Below, in pieces: positions 1 through 7,298 of a DNA stretch of 64,000 bases. Under the pieces are notes generated by a model, which did not search any database, was not told where the DNA came from, and worked only from the letters and a program-made list of their open reading frames with translations. The DNA is taken from positions 62,001-126,000 of the forward strand of contig NC_014507.1 of the NCBI RefSeq assembly GCF_000147875.1. The letters are read 5' to 3'. How positions within the stretch are numbered: the stretch's first letter is position 1; each line of letters starts with the position of its first letter. A program made the translations under genes and the position numbers. This stretch comes from Methanolacinia petrolearia DSM 11571 (GTDB lineage: Archaea; Halobacteriota; Methanomicrobia; Methanomicrobiales; Methanomicrobiaceae).

Positions 1-255
1 CATAAGGAAAAGGGCAAAACCTGCAAGAAGCGGGTACCATAACAATTTCCTGTCGTTTATGAGAGTTTTTATACTCCGGGTTGCAATCCCTGCCCCGCGG
101 CCGATTCTTCTTCCGACGCCGTCTCCTCCTCCGCCGGGCTGTACCGAACGTACCGGTGCGTAACCGGACGAAGGTTCGGTCAGGGTAGTCTGGAGAGTTT
201 CCGTAAGGGGGCACCATGCAGTTTTTTTCCGGTTGGATCCTGAATATTCAGTCAT
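1..255 (-). CDS. Membrane protein, N-terminal part only (cut by window edge)
   Basis: An open frame reads from an ATG at 255-253 to the window edge without a stop, giving 85 residues. The start overlaps the stop of the upstream gene as ATGA, so the two are probably translationally coupled. The first 45 residues are hydrophilic, with a WCP motif near residue 15 and a glycine run near residue 43. A basic stretch and then a hydrophobic segment (WYPLLAGFALFLM) follow at the edge, as in multi-pass membrane proteins that begin with a cytosolic tail. The WCP motif echoes the MGWCP motif of the neighbouring DUF1673-like protein. I cannot assign a function. Confidence 0.7.
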   Translation of the reverse strand, partial: MTEYSGSNRKKTAWCPLTETLQTTLTEPSSGYAPVRSVQPGGGGDGVGRRIGRGAGIATRSIKTLINDRKLLWYPLLAGFALFLM

Positions 256-992
256 AACAGATTCTCCCTGATTTCTACCAGTTCTTCGAAACTTTTTCCG
301 TAGATCACGAGCTGTTTATTTTTCTTCGTGGTGATGACAAACGATTTGGGATACCTTTTCCGTATACGGGCGTAATTGTAGATTACCAGGAAGAAGATGG
401 AGATGACAATAAAAAATCCCAGGTATGCGATAAATAACGGGGTAAGTATTTCTCCTGAGATCCATTCGACATATCTGCCGTAGATACTGACAACAGAAAA
501 GACAGGAATTATGATAAGCCCTAATATTGCCAGAACAAATTGCGGTACCGGCCTGTGGTTGTCGATGATCTCGGCATTGTTAATATCGCTCTTTTGGATA
601 TGAACTGTCCTGAAACCTGGTCTTTTTACTGTAATCACGTCAGGTCCGGATTCAATAGTCGTGCGCTTTATATCGCTGTATATTATTAGATAACCCGTAA
701 CAAGCATGATACAGAGGAGCAGAAGGATATCTGTTCCGGGGTAATATTTATTGACGAATTTGAGGAACGCGACGATCGCGGCGATTTCCGTGCCGAATAC
801 AAGGAATTGCAACAGGGAGGTCCATGTCGGAACGTAATCGACTATCCTGTCGCTGGAAATCCTGTCCGGACTTCCGGGAGTTTCTCCTTTTCTTATCCCG
901 TATCCCGATATTCCCATCGAGGATTTCATTGCCGTCTTCGCCGGGCACCAGCCCATCCATTTGTGGATTGTCTCGGATATCCGGATTGTCAT
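252..992 (-). CDS. DUF1673-like membrane protein
   Basis: This is a 246-residue protein with a KWMGWCP motif at residues 11-17, which I recall as the hallmark of DUF1673 proteins of methanogens, mainly Methanosarcina. It has about four membrane segments, near residues 60-80, 90-106, 150-172 and 186-208, and a basic C-terminal cytosolic domain. Its start overlaps the stop of the HTH gene upstream by four bases (ATGA), and its own stop overlaps the next gene the same way. The three genes therefore form one tightly coupled operon with a regulator first. The function of the family is unknown; the family call rests on the motif only. Confidence 0.7.
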   Translation of the reverse strand: MTIRISETIHKWMGWCPAKTAMKSSMGISGYGIRKGETPGSPDRISSDRIVDYVPTWTSLLQFLVFGTEIAAIVAFLKFVNKYYPGTDILLLLCIMLVTGYLIIYSDIKRTTIESGPDVITVKRPGFRTVHIQKSDINNAEIIDNHRPVPQFVLAILGLIIIPVFSVVSIYGRYVEWISGEILTPLFIAYLGFFIVISIFFLVIYNYARIRKRYPKSFVITTKKNKQLVIYGKSFEELVEIRENLL

Positions 993-1435
993 ATCATCGC
1001 CCTCACTTTCCCGAAGAGTTCGTCAGCCATCTTCGTCGGATCGTCGGTCTTTTCGATCTTTACACCGAGCTCCCCGGCGTAGTCCCAGAGGAGTTCTATG
1101 CATTCCGTATATCTCTCGCAGCTTCCGCAGTCGCCTTCGTGCTCGAACCATACCTGAATCCCGTGCTTTTCGGAGACAAATATGATTGCGGCGGTCCTGA
1201 ACGGGATCGAACGGCCGATAAGAACCCCCCGTTCAGCATTGACTTTTTCAACCGCTATGCTGTTCGCTCTCGCCATATCCCGGAGAACTGCCTCTATCTT
1301 TTCGTCCATCTGGATCAATGCTCGCGAGACCGCCTGCCGGGATATCCCGAGCTGCTTTGCAATCGCGATATTGGCCATACCGCTCCGGCGCATCGCCCAG
1401 AACGCGAACTGCTTCTCATCCGTTGGCAGGAACAT
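989..1435 (-). CDS. HTH regulator with small cysteine motif, first gene of the DUF1673 operon
   Basis: This 148-residue protein opens with a helix-turn-helix region, with recognition helix around residues 30-45 (QLGISRQAVSRAL), of the sigma-70 region 4/Tfx style. A beta-rich part follows, and a cysteine cluster C-x2-C-x4-C sits near residues 103-110 (CGSCERYTEC), which could bind a metal or act as a redox switch. A perfect inverted repeat lies directly before its start, between the TATA box and the ATG, so the protein probably represses its own operon. It overlaps the downstream DUF1673-like gene by four bases. The exact HTH family is uncertain. Confidence 0.75.
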   Translation of the reverse strand: MFLPTDEKQFAFWAMRRSGMANIAIAKQLGISRQAVSRALIQMDEKIEAVLRDMARANSIAVEKVNAERGVLIGRSIPFRTAAIIFVSEKHGIQVWFEHEGDCGSCERYTECIELLWDYAGELGVKIEKTDDPTKMADELFGKVRAMI

Positions 1436-1436
1436 A

Positions 1437-1468
1437 TGTCAACATGGGTGTGTTGACAATATATACTT
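1437..1468 (-). promoter_or_regulatory. TATA box and inverted-repeat operator of the HTH/DUF1673 operon
   Basis: On the minus strand a TATA-like AAGTATATATT (about 1458-1468) is followed by the perfect inverted repeat TGTCAACA-N6-TGTTGACA at 1437-1458 and then the ATG at 1435. A start site about 25 bases after the TATA box would fall at the far end of the repeat, making the mRNA nearly leaderless. A protein bound here would block initiation. Confidence 0.75.
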
Positions 1469-1616
1469 TTTGTTGAACTCCTGAAGGATCGGTTAAGAAG
1501 GTGAGAGTTTTTGTTTATCTTCATCCTATGAGCTGGTGTGATCGAATCCTTTGTACCCCGTTATACCAACATTATGACAGGAGGAATAATATTTTCAAAA
1601 TCCCTGATCCTTTCAG

Positions 1617-1636
1617 GTCAACGTATTAATGTTGAC
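1617..1636. promoter_or_regulatory. Second copy of the GTCAAC-N8-GTTGAC operator
   Basis: GTCAAC and GTTGAC are spaced by 8 bases at 1617-1636, the same half-sites and spacing as inside the operator at 1437-1458, 179 bases away. It lies in the otherwise empty stretch between the HTH gene and the gene ending at 1697. It may be an auxiliary site for looping. A direct repeat ACGTATTA (1621-1628 and 1635-1642) overlaps it. Confidence 0.6.
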
Positions 1637-1696
1637 GTATTATAGATTTGTGTGTGTTGTATGAATTTTCCCGGGCCGGATAATCTACTCTGCCGT

Positions 1697-2446
1697 TCAC
1701 CCGCGATTCGTCATGAAAAATACGGGTACGAAATATAATAAAATTACAAAAATTATCATCATTATACCCATTGCAAAAAGGAGGCGGGCGTAATGCATAT
1801 TAAGTCTCTCCCTTTTGCTCCTTTCTCCTGTACCGGTTGCTCTTTTGGAGATCATTATGACTGAAATAACGATCAGTAAAAATAAAGCCGGGATCAACAT
1901 CGCTATCCCGAAAAGAAGAACTATAAAAAACGCCGCAATCGCCGGGATCAGGAGATCATATATCGGATTTTTTCCCATTATCCCTTCCAAATCCGTTTTT
2001 GAAACCTCTCCTTCATTATTATTCTCTTTATGGTATTCCTCCCGGTCGTAGAACCGGCCGGCGATCAGGTGACCGGCCAGGACAGCCAGAGAAATTACTA
2101 CAAATATTGCCATAAATCCGTTGAATGATTTCACGCCGTTGCTCAGCTGGATTGTAGTTATTGAAGAGGAGATAAACGTAAAAACGAAGAAGAAGACCGA
2201 TAAAATGGAGGTTATAGCAGTCTTCCCCGGGTACATGTAAAGCAGGTACGCAAGAATGGCCGGAACCAGAAAATAAATGAACAATACGATACCTGCATTA
2301 AGACCGGCCAGCCTGATCCCGAAAAACCATGTCTCCCAGTTGATGATAAAGACGAAAAGATTCATCAGCGAGAAAAAAACCAGGACTACAAACAGGATAA
2401 TGTATAATACCCGATCAAGACCGCGTGCAACCCCCGTCAGCTCCAT
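1697..2446 (-). CDS. Multi-pass membrane protein of unknown function
   Basis: The 249-residue product is almost entirely hydrophobic, with six or seven membrane segments. A charged loop near residues 137-162 (YDREEYHKENNNEGE region) splits it into two halves. Another charged stretch, near residues 207-217 (TGERSKRERL), precedes the last segment. I see no catalytic motif. It is a single gene with flanking non-coding DNA on both sides, including the operator-like site at 1617-1636 on its downstream side. Its start lies just after an AT-rich region with a weak TTTAAA element. Confidence 0.65.
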   Translation of the reverse strand: MELTGVARGLDRVLYIILFVVLVFFSLMNLFVFIINWETWFFGIRLAGLNAGIVLFIYFLVPAILAYLLYMYPGKTAITSILSVFFFVFTFISSSITTIQLSNGVKSFNGFMAIFVVISLAVLAGHLIAGRFYDREEYHKENNNEGEVSKTDLEGIMGKNPIYDLLIPAIAAFFIVLLFGIAMLIPALFLLIVISVIMISKRATGTGERSKRERLNMHYARLLFAMGIMMIIFVILLYFVPVFFMTNRG

Positions 2447-2485
2447 GATTAATATTGTTAATGCTGCACCCTTTAAATTTTCCGA

Positions 2486-2516
2486 CCGTAAAGTCGAAAT
2501 GAAAATAATTTTACGG
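2486..2516. repeat. Inverted repeat CCGTAAA/TTTACGG
   Basis: Seven-base perfect arms (2486-2492 and 2510-2516) are separated by 17 bases, about 40 bases before the start of the minus-strand membrane gene at 2446. It could be an operator or a terminator of the genes at 2597-3544. A second short hairpin (TCCGGG/CCCGGA) lies near 2528-2555. Confidence 0.35.
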
Positions 2517-2596
2517 TTCAGTTGAGGTCCGGGATTAAATTTTGTTTTCCCGGAAAATGGTGTATGATATTTTATCTGGTGACAGCTCGATCTAAC

Positions 2597-2803
2597 TTAC
2601 TCCGAAACTTTCTCAAGTATTCTTTCGATGTTGTCGATCTTCTTCTCCATTCTCTCAACCGTATGCCTGAGCATCGCGATCTCTGTTTTGATGTTGGATA
2701 TTTCGGCCTTTCTCTCCGATTCCGATCCAAACTGCTTCTCAATCCATTCCTTAAATTCACGGGTATCTCCCTCGGAGAATATTCCGGTAAGCTTTGGACT
2801 CAT
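2597..2803 (-). CDS. Small coiled-coil protein
   Basis: This 68-residue protein is predicted entirely helical, with a heptad-like C-terminal half. Its last 17 residues (MEKKIDNIERILEKVSE) closely match the C-terminus of the membrane protein encoded just upstream (EIEKKVDNISDILEKVAE), so the two probably share an ancestral coiled coil and may pair. It has no membrane segment. It lies 38 bases downstream of that gene on the same strand, probably in one operon with the ArsR-type regulator. Function unknown. Confidence 0.65.
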   Translation of the reverse strand: MSPKLTGIFSEGDTREFKEWIEKQFGSESERKAEISNIKTEIAMLRHTVERMEKKIDNIERILEKVSE

Positions 2804-2841
2804 GCTATTTTCCTCTTAAAAATTATTTTACAGGTTCATCT

Positions 2842-3240
2842 TTATTCGGCCACCTTTTCAAGAATGTCCGAGATATTGTCGACTTTCTTTTCTATCTCTT
2901 CGATCCTGCTGCCCATTACTGCCAGTTTTGCATTGGATTCTTCGACATTGTTCCTGCTTGCCAGCATATCCATCTTTGCAAGCACTGCATCCATGTACTT
3001 CTCAATCCATCCCTTGACCCTGGTTATAATCATGTAAATAACGATAACAACCAGAATAATCGGAAATAAATACATTAGTATCGAGGTACAGGATAACATA
3101 AATAATCCCAAATTGCTAACTGAAAATCCTAGCATAGATGCAACAAATGCTATGATCGGGATCACCAATACAACAAATACTGTAAGTAGAATTACAATCT
3201 TTGTCACCCAGTGGAACTCCCTTACGGTTTTAAAATTCAT
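2842..3240 (-). CDS. Two-helix membrane protein with C-terminal coiled coil
   Basis: The 132-residue product has two hydrophobic helices (about residues 13-35 and 44-70), a basic amphipathic stretch and then a charged coiled coil ending in the same LEKV(A/S)E motif as the downstream 68-residue protein. It starts inside the 3' end of the ArsR-type regulator (11-base overlap), which indicates a translationally coupled operon: regulator, membrane coiled-coil protein, soluble coiled-coil protein. An assembly of the two coiled-coil products at the membrane is an inference from the shared heptads. Confidence 0.65.
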   Translation of the reverse strand: MNFKTVREFHWVTKIVILLTVFVVLVIPIIAFVASMLGFSVSNLGLFMLSCTSILMYLFPIILVVIVIYMIITRVKGWIEKYMDAVLAKMDMLASRNNVEESNAKLAVMGSRIEEIEKKVDNISDILEKVAE

Positions 3241-3544
3241 CTTCTTTCATCTCCAGTTTTGAAATAAGATCAAGGCTCAAAGCAAATTCGAAGGGCACGG
3301 CCTTGTAATATCTTTTGAGGTAAGGCGGCTCTTCACCGACGTGGTTGGTTCCGGTGACGAGCCCTGCCTTTTCGAACTGTTTTAGGTAAATATTCACAAG
3401 CGGCCGGGAGATCCCGACCTCTTCAGAGATCTCCCGTGCAAACTTCTCTTCGTGTGCAATCGCCCTGAGTATGTTGAGCCTCTGTTCGTTTCCAAGAAAG
3501 CTGAGTAGTTTCGCAAGTTCAGTCACTGTCGCCGGGTTCAACAT
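3230..3544 (-). CDS. ArsR-family winged-helix regulator
   Basis: The winged-helix domain covers most of the protein (LSFLGNEQRLNILRAI, then a recognition helix VGISRPLVNIYLKQ), as in ArsR-type repressors. I place the start at the ATG at 3544 because the protein then begins at the HTH domain and a TATA-like and inverted-repeat region (3549-3572) lies directly in front. An in-frame ATG at 3604 would add 20 lysine-rich residues. No ArsR metal-site cysteines are visible. It heads an operon with two coiled-coil proteins. Confidence 0.8.
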   Translation of the reverse strand: MLNPATVTELAKLLSFLGNEQRLNILRAIAHEEKFAREISEEVGISRPLVNIYLKQFEKAGLVTGTNHVGEEPPYLKRYYKAVPFEFALSLDLISKLEMKEDEF

Positions 3545-3548
3545 GCTA

Positions 3549-3572
3549 ATGTGTTTATTATTTTTTACACAT
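3549..3572. promoter_or_regulatory. Possible operator ATGTGT-N12-ACACAT before the ArsR gene
   Basis: Six-base inverted arms flank an A/T-rich centre on the minus strand just ahead of the ATG at 3544, where an autoregulating ArsR protein would bind. If translation starts instead at 3604 the element would lie within the coding region. Confidence 0.4.
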
Positions 3573-3729
3573 GATAAATCTTTTTTAGACCTACCGTTGA
3601 TCATTCTTTAGGAACCTTCGAAAAACTGTCTGACCTGCAGGTGCAGTGGAGGCAAAAAGGAGGTTTTAGTCTCTTTATCCGGGATTTTTCAATATTGAAT
3701 CCTGTGATTATGCCGGGAAAGGATTCATT

Positions 3730-4095
3730 TTACCATAAAAACACCAGCAGGAGTGCCGCGATAAGGGGGAGTATAACACCGAGGCAGAACAAAACCAGCC
3801 AGATCAGGATATTCGCCTCACAGAACCGAATACCGTCCTCCCAGGCGGATTCAGGATCGAAGAAACCGTCCCTGAACGCCTCGCGAACAAGAAATACCAC
3901 GACGACAAGGAAGACAAAACCGATTCCGATCAATGATAACTGCAGGGGGGAAACGATCCTGAAGAAAATTCCGTATTCTGATATTCTTTCGTTCAGGCCG
4001 AAGCCGAGGAAAACCGTACCGACAGCTCCACACACCAGGGATGCCAGCAGGTTCACCATTTTTTTGGCTGGAACGCCGAAGATCTTCTTTGTCAT
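3730..4095 (-). CDS. Small multi-pass membrane protein
   Basis: A 121-residue protein with three or four membrane helices (about residues 12-32, 47-70 and 96-121), separated by a charged loop containing REAFRDGFFDPESAWEDG. I recognise no family. The start at 4095 follows an AT-rich region with a good TATA-like TTATAAAATATAAG on the minus strand near 4150. It is monocistronic by layout. The 3' flank up to 3604 holds no gene that I can support. Confidence 0.55.
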   Translation of the reverse strand: MTKKIFGVPAKKMVNLLASLVCGAVGTVFLGFGLNERISEYGIFFRIVSPLQLSLIGIGFVFLVVVVFLVREAFRDGFFDPESAWEDGIRFCEANILIWLVLFCLGVILPLIAALLLVFLW

Positions 4096-4227
4096 GATTT
4101 TTCCTGATTTTCTTTTATGAATGATTCAGGATTATACCCCTTATATTTTATAACCAATCCGGTAACCGGGTTTAGCGGTATATTCAAACAATAATTTATT
4201 TGGCTGATTCAATCAAAAAAAGAGAAT

Positions 4228-4500
4228 TCAATCCTTCCTCTCATTCTCCACGGCCTTTACGTCGTCCATCATATATGATCCCTCCTCGACGACCGTTCCC
4301 TTCATGGCATAGAAGGGGATAATCATCACCGCGGTGACGATGATCGCCGCAAGGGCAAGGATGACGATCGCTCCTACAAGCAGCAGGAAGCCGATTACAA
4401 GATATTCGAGGAAAAAGAGGGCGAGGATTATCAGGGCTATGACTATAATCGCCAGCAGTGTAGCCCATCCCGCTCTTGATGCCGCAGTATTGCTTTCCAT
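4228..4500 (-). CDS. Small membrane protein
   Basis: The 90-residue product has a long hydrophobic core (about residues 13-62), enough for two or three helices, and an acidic C-terminal tail (YMMDDVKAVENERKD). I chose the ATG at 4500 over the one at 4515 because GAGGAGG stands directly before it, and the upstream ATG overlaps that ribosome site. It follows the AIM24-like gene on the same strand by about 40 bases and may be cotranscribed. Function unknown. Confidence 0.6.
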   Translation of the reverse strand: MESNTAASRAGWATLLAIIVIALIILALFFLEYLVIGFLLLVGAIVILALAAIIVTAVMIIPFYAMKGTVVEEGSYMMDDVKAVENERKD

Positions 4501-4539
4501 ACCTGTCCTCCTCATATATTGAATTCCGGCCCGGCTTTC

Positions 4540-5232
4540 TCAGTCGGAACCGGAGCTTGAGGGCCGCGGAAGGAACGGAATAAGGGACTCTGCAAGCTGT
4601 TCAAGCGTCATCGACTGTATGACAATCTTTCCCGGCCCGGTGAGGGTGGTCAGGAAGAATCCCTCGCCGCCGAACATGGAGGTCTTTATGCCGCCCGCCG
4701 CCTGAATGTCGTAATTTACCGACGATTCCCATCCTACTACGTGGGCAGTTGCGATCTTGTAGGTCTGTCCCGGCTTAAGATCGATCTCGACAAGGTCTCC
4801 GCATGCATGGAAGAAGACCATCCCGCTCCCCGAGATCTTCTCGAGAATGAGCCCTTCACCGCCGAAAAATGTCGATCCAAGCTTCTTCTGGAATGCGATC
4901 TCCCAGTTGACGCTCTTCTCCGCACACAGGAATGCATCCTTCTGGGCGATAAACTCCTTTCCCGCGATATCCATCTCATAGATCTTTCCGGGTGCGTTTC
5001 CGCCGAATGCAACAACTCCGGGCCCTCCGTGGCTCGTGAAGTTCGTAACCATGAATGATTCGCCGGCGAGTTTTCTTTTGATTCCCTTGAAAAGTCCGCC
5101 CTCAAGTTCTGCTTTCATCTCCATGTTTGCACTCATGTAGACCATCGCACCGGCCTCTGCCCAGACGGTCTCAGCATTTTCGATCTCCATTGTGACAAAC
5201 TGGAGATTGTCACCTGTAATACTGTATTTCAT
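4540..5232 (-). CDS. AIM24/TIGR00266 family protein
   Basis: A 230-residue protein typical of the AIM24-like family: a repeated beta-sandwich with many glycines (AEAGAMVYMS, GGEGLILEKISGSG, FGGEGFFLTTLTGPG). Bacterial and archaeal members have no settled biochemical role; the fungal namesake is mitochondrial. The start at 5232 (MKYSITGDN) matches where the family usually begins and has AGGTAG before it; an ATG at 5262 would add ten unrelated residues. The C-terminus is a short low-complexity tail (PRPSSSGSD). It has no signal peptide. Confidence 0.85.
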   Translation of the reverse strand: MKYSITGDNLQFVTMEIENAETVWAEAGAMVYMSANMEMKAELEGGLFKGIKRKLAGESFMVTNFTSHGGPGVVAFGGNAPGKIYEMDIAGKEFIAQKDAFLCAEKSVNWEIAFQKKLGSTFFGGEGLILEKISGSGMVFFHACGDLVEIDLKPGQTYKIATAHVVGWESSVNYDIQAAGGIKTSMFGGEGFFLTTLTGPGKIVIQSMTLEQLAESLIPFLPRPSSSGSD

Positions 5233-5285
5233 AATATCTACCTGATTAGAATAAAAGCGCAATAAAAATAAATTCTTTTCTCAAT

Positions 5286-6107
5286 CTATGCTGCAGCACT
5301 GCCTGTATCGGGTCTGTACAGCGTACCTGCATCCCTGACCCCGGCGGATTTTTCTTCGGAGATCTCTTTTATCGTGATAATTACACCGACCGTATCTTCA
5401 TCCCTGTATCTCCTCGGGACGATCCTCACTCTTACCATGATATTTCCCCCGCTCCGGTCCTTCAGGAAGACGGTCTCCTCGTCCTCGCCGAAATAGGCCG
5501 CCTGCGAGAGTGCCCCGGGGTCAAAGCCTGTATTCCCTGAGAAATGAAGGATCTCCGACAACGGCTTTAACAGCATCTCGGCATTCGAGAGTCCCGTGAG
5601 GTTTTCAGTATAGGGATTGATATACAGTATTCTGCCTAAAGTATTTGTGATTACGATTCCCTCCTCGTATAAGCACATCTGCTTTACGCACGAGGGTATC
5701 TTTCTCGTTCCGCTCTCCTTTGCCTTCATATTCAGTTCAAACGCTCTTATGGCCAGAGAGACGGTGGACAGAAGTTCGCTCTTGTTGAACGGTTTTGCAA
5801 GGTAACCATAGGGTTCGGCAGAGTTGGCCCTCTCGATCGTCTCCTGGTCGACGGCCCCTGTCATAAAGATGACAGGTATCCTGAAAAGGTGCGAGATGTA
5901 AGTCGCCGTCTCAATCCCGTCAATCTCACCGGCGAGACCTATGTCGGAGATTACGACATCGGGAGTAATTGCTGCGGCAGACAAGAGTGCGTTCTCTCCG
6001 CTCTCCACGATGCCTGTTATCTCGTGGCCCTCTCTCTCCAGAATTATCGACACGATCTCGGCGATTTCGAAGTTGTCTTCAACAATTAAAATTTTCTTTT
6101 CTGTCAT
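5286..6107 (-). CDS. Response regulator with PAS domain
   Basis: The receiver domain (residues 1-125) has the acidic pair E10/D11, the phosphoacceptor D55 in VVISDIG, T83 and K105 in the AKPF motif. A PAS-like domain (about residues 145-255, with NTLGRILYINPYTENLTGLS) follows. There is no DNA-binding or enzymatic output domain, as is common in methanogens. The start lies two bases downstream of the pstS-like stop, so both genes share an operon, divergent from the hybrid kinase at 7299. It is the natural phosphorelay partner of that kinase, but this is inferred from position. Confidence 0.9.
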   Translation of the reverse strand: MTEKKILIVEDNFEIAEIVSIILEREGHEITGIVESGENALLSAAAITPDVVISDIGLAGEIDGIETATYISHLFRIPVIFMTGAVDQETIERANSAEPYGYLAKPFNKSELLSTVSLAIRAFELNMKAKESGTRKIPSCVKQMCLYEEGIVITNTLGRILYINPYTENLTGLSNAEMLLKPLSEILHFSGNTGFDPGALSQAAYFGEDEETVFLKDRSGGNIMVRVRIVPRRYRDEDTVGVIITIKEISEEKSAGVRDAGTLYRPDTGSAAA

Positions 6108-6109
6108 CT

Positions 6110-7144
6110 TCAGACCTCCTGGTTAAGTTCGGCAACCGAGAAGTAGCCGACCTCATTGAAGTAATCATCTGACGAAGGGGAGGTTGCAAATTCAATGAAG
6201 TCCTTCGCCAGAGCGGAAGCGTCACTTTTCGTCACGTAATTCAGCGGCCTTGTAAGGCCGGAGATGTAGAAGGATCCGCCCCCGTCGGAATGCTCTTCAT
6301 TTCTGAGTTCGAGAAGTATGGCCTCCCTGATCTTTGTAATGTCGGAAGGAACAGCCTCTCCTGATCCTTTATCAACGATTTTAAGGATCTTTACTCCCGG
6401 GTCCGATTCGGCGTAGCCGAAATCGACGAAACCGATGGAGAACGGGTTGTCCTTTACAAGATTCAATACCTCGGAGTTTCCTTCGGCTGCGAGCTGTTTC
6501 ACTTTCCCGTTTATGCCGTAGTCTTCGGCTTCAAGCGAGGAGTCGACGTTCTTTTTTCCCGGGAACAGCCAGTTTGCAAATGTCTCTTCGGTTCCCGATT
6601 TCTCGGATCTCTGGATCACGGAATTTATGCCGGCAATATCGGCCATGGACGATATGTCCTCTGATTCGCCATTGTAGAGAGCAGAGGCTTCTTCGAACGT
6701 AATCGTGTCAATGCCGTTCATTTGCGAGGTGATTATCACTATGGCGCTTGCGCCTATGCGGTACACCTCCAGATCAGGATATGAAAGCAGTTCGGAGTCT
6801 TCGACATCCCGTGAGGCGGCCCCGATATCGGTTAGCCCGGTTCCTGCCTCTTTTATACCCATACCCGACCCCCCACCGTTAACGACAATGTCAACACCCG
6901 GATTCTCTTTCATATATGCGGCAGCGAGTATCTCCGATACCGGCTGGATTGTCGTGGACCCTGATATCGTGAGATTTTTTTGTCCTTCCCCGGCTGCACC
7001 GGCAATGCCGGCATCATCCGAAAGGCATCCGGGAGATGCTGCTGCAAGAAAAAAAATTACAATGATAAAGGTGGAGATGGCGTTTTTTTTCTGTATATTT
7101 GCAAATCCGGATTTTTTTTCCGGAGCAGAGAGCAGCATACCCAA
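6110..7144 (-). CDS. pstS: PstS-like phosphate-binding lipoprotein
   Basis: The 344-residue protein has a hydrophobic leader ending in a lipobox-like ASPGC near residue 40, then the PstS-type fold. The motif SGSTTIQPVSE, the VNGGGSGMGIKEAGTG phosphate-loop motif and AASRDVEDSE are all present, so it should bind phosphate or a related oxyanion outside the membrane. No pstC, pstA or pstB gene lies in the window. Instead it is cotranscribed with a response regulator and divergent from a sensor kinase, which suggests a sensing role. A second in-frame ATG lies two codons in. Confidence 0.9.
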   Translation of the reverse strand: MGMLLSAPEKKSGFANIQKKNAISTFIIVIFFLAAASPGCLSDDAGIAGAAGEGQKNLTISGSTTIQPVSEILAAAYMKENPGVDIVVNGGGSGMGIKEAGTGLTDIGAASRDVEDSELLSYPDLEVYRIGASAIVIITSQMNGIDTITFEEASALYNGESEDISSMADIAGINSVIQRSEKSGTEETFANWLFPGKKNVDSSLEAEDYGINGKVKQLAAEGNSEVLNLVKDNPFSIGFVDFGYAESDPGVKILKIVDKGSGEAVPSDITKIREAILLELRNEEHSDGGGSFYISGLTRPLNYVTKSDASALAKDFIEFATSPSSDDYFNEVGYFSVAELNQEV

Positions 7145-7298
7145 ATCACCTGCCAGAGGAGTCTGTGGCTGATAAAATATACTTTGCCTTAGTAAAATAT
7201 CTGATGCTACATTGAATAAGTATTAGTACGTATCAACATGTGATAACGATAGGATAATTCGATGAAGTATATCTTTATTTGATAACTTTTTAATATTG
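7145..7298. promoter_or_regulatory. Divergent promoter region of pstS-RR operon and hybrid kinase
   Basis: On the minus strand AAAGTATATTTTAT (about 7177-7190) is a good TATA box for pstS. On the plus strand AGTATATCTTTATTTGATAA (about 7266-7285) can serve the kinase gene, leaving a very short leader and no visible ribosome site. Both units can thus be controlled from one 150-base region. Confidence 0.5.

Noticed and set aside
3641-4120. A 159-codon plus-strand frame opposite the small membrane gene at 3730-4095
   Set aside because: Its translation is serine-, threonine- and arginine-rich without domain character, while the opposite strand encodes clean membrane helices with its own promoter.
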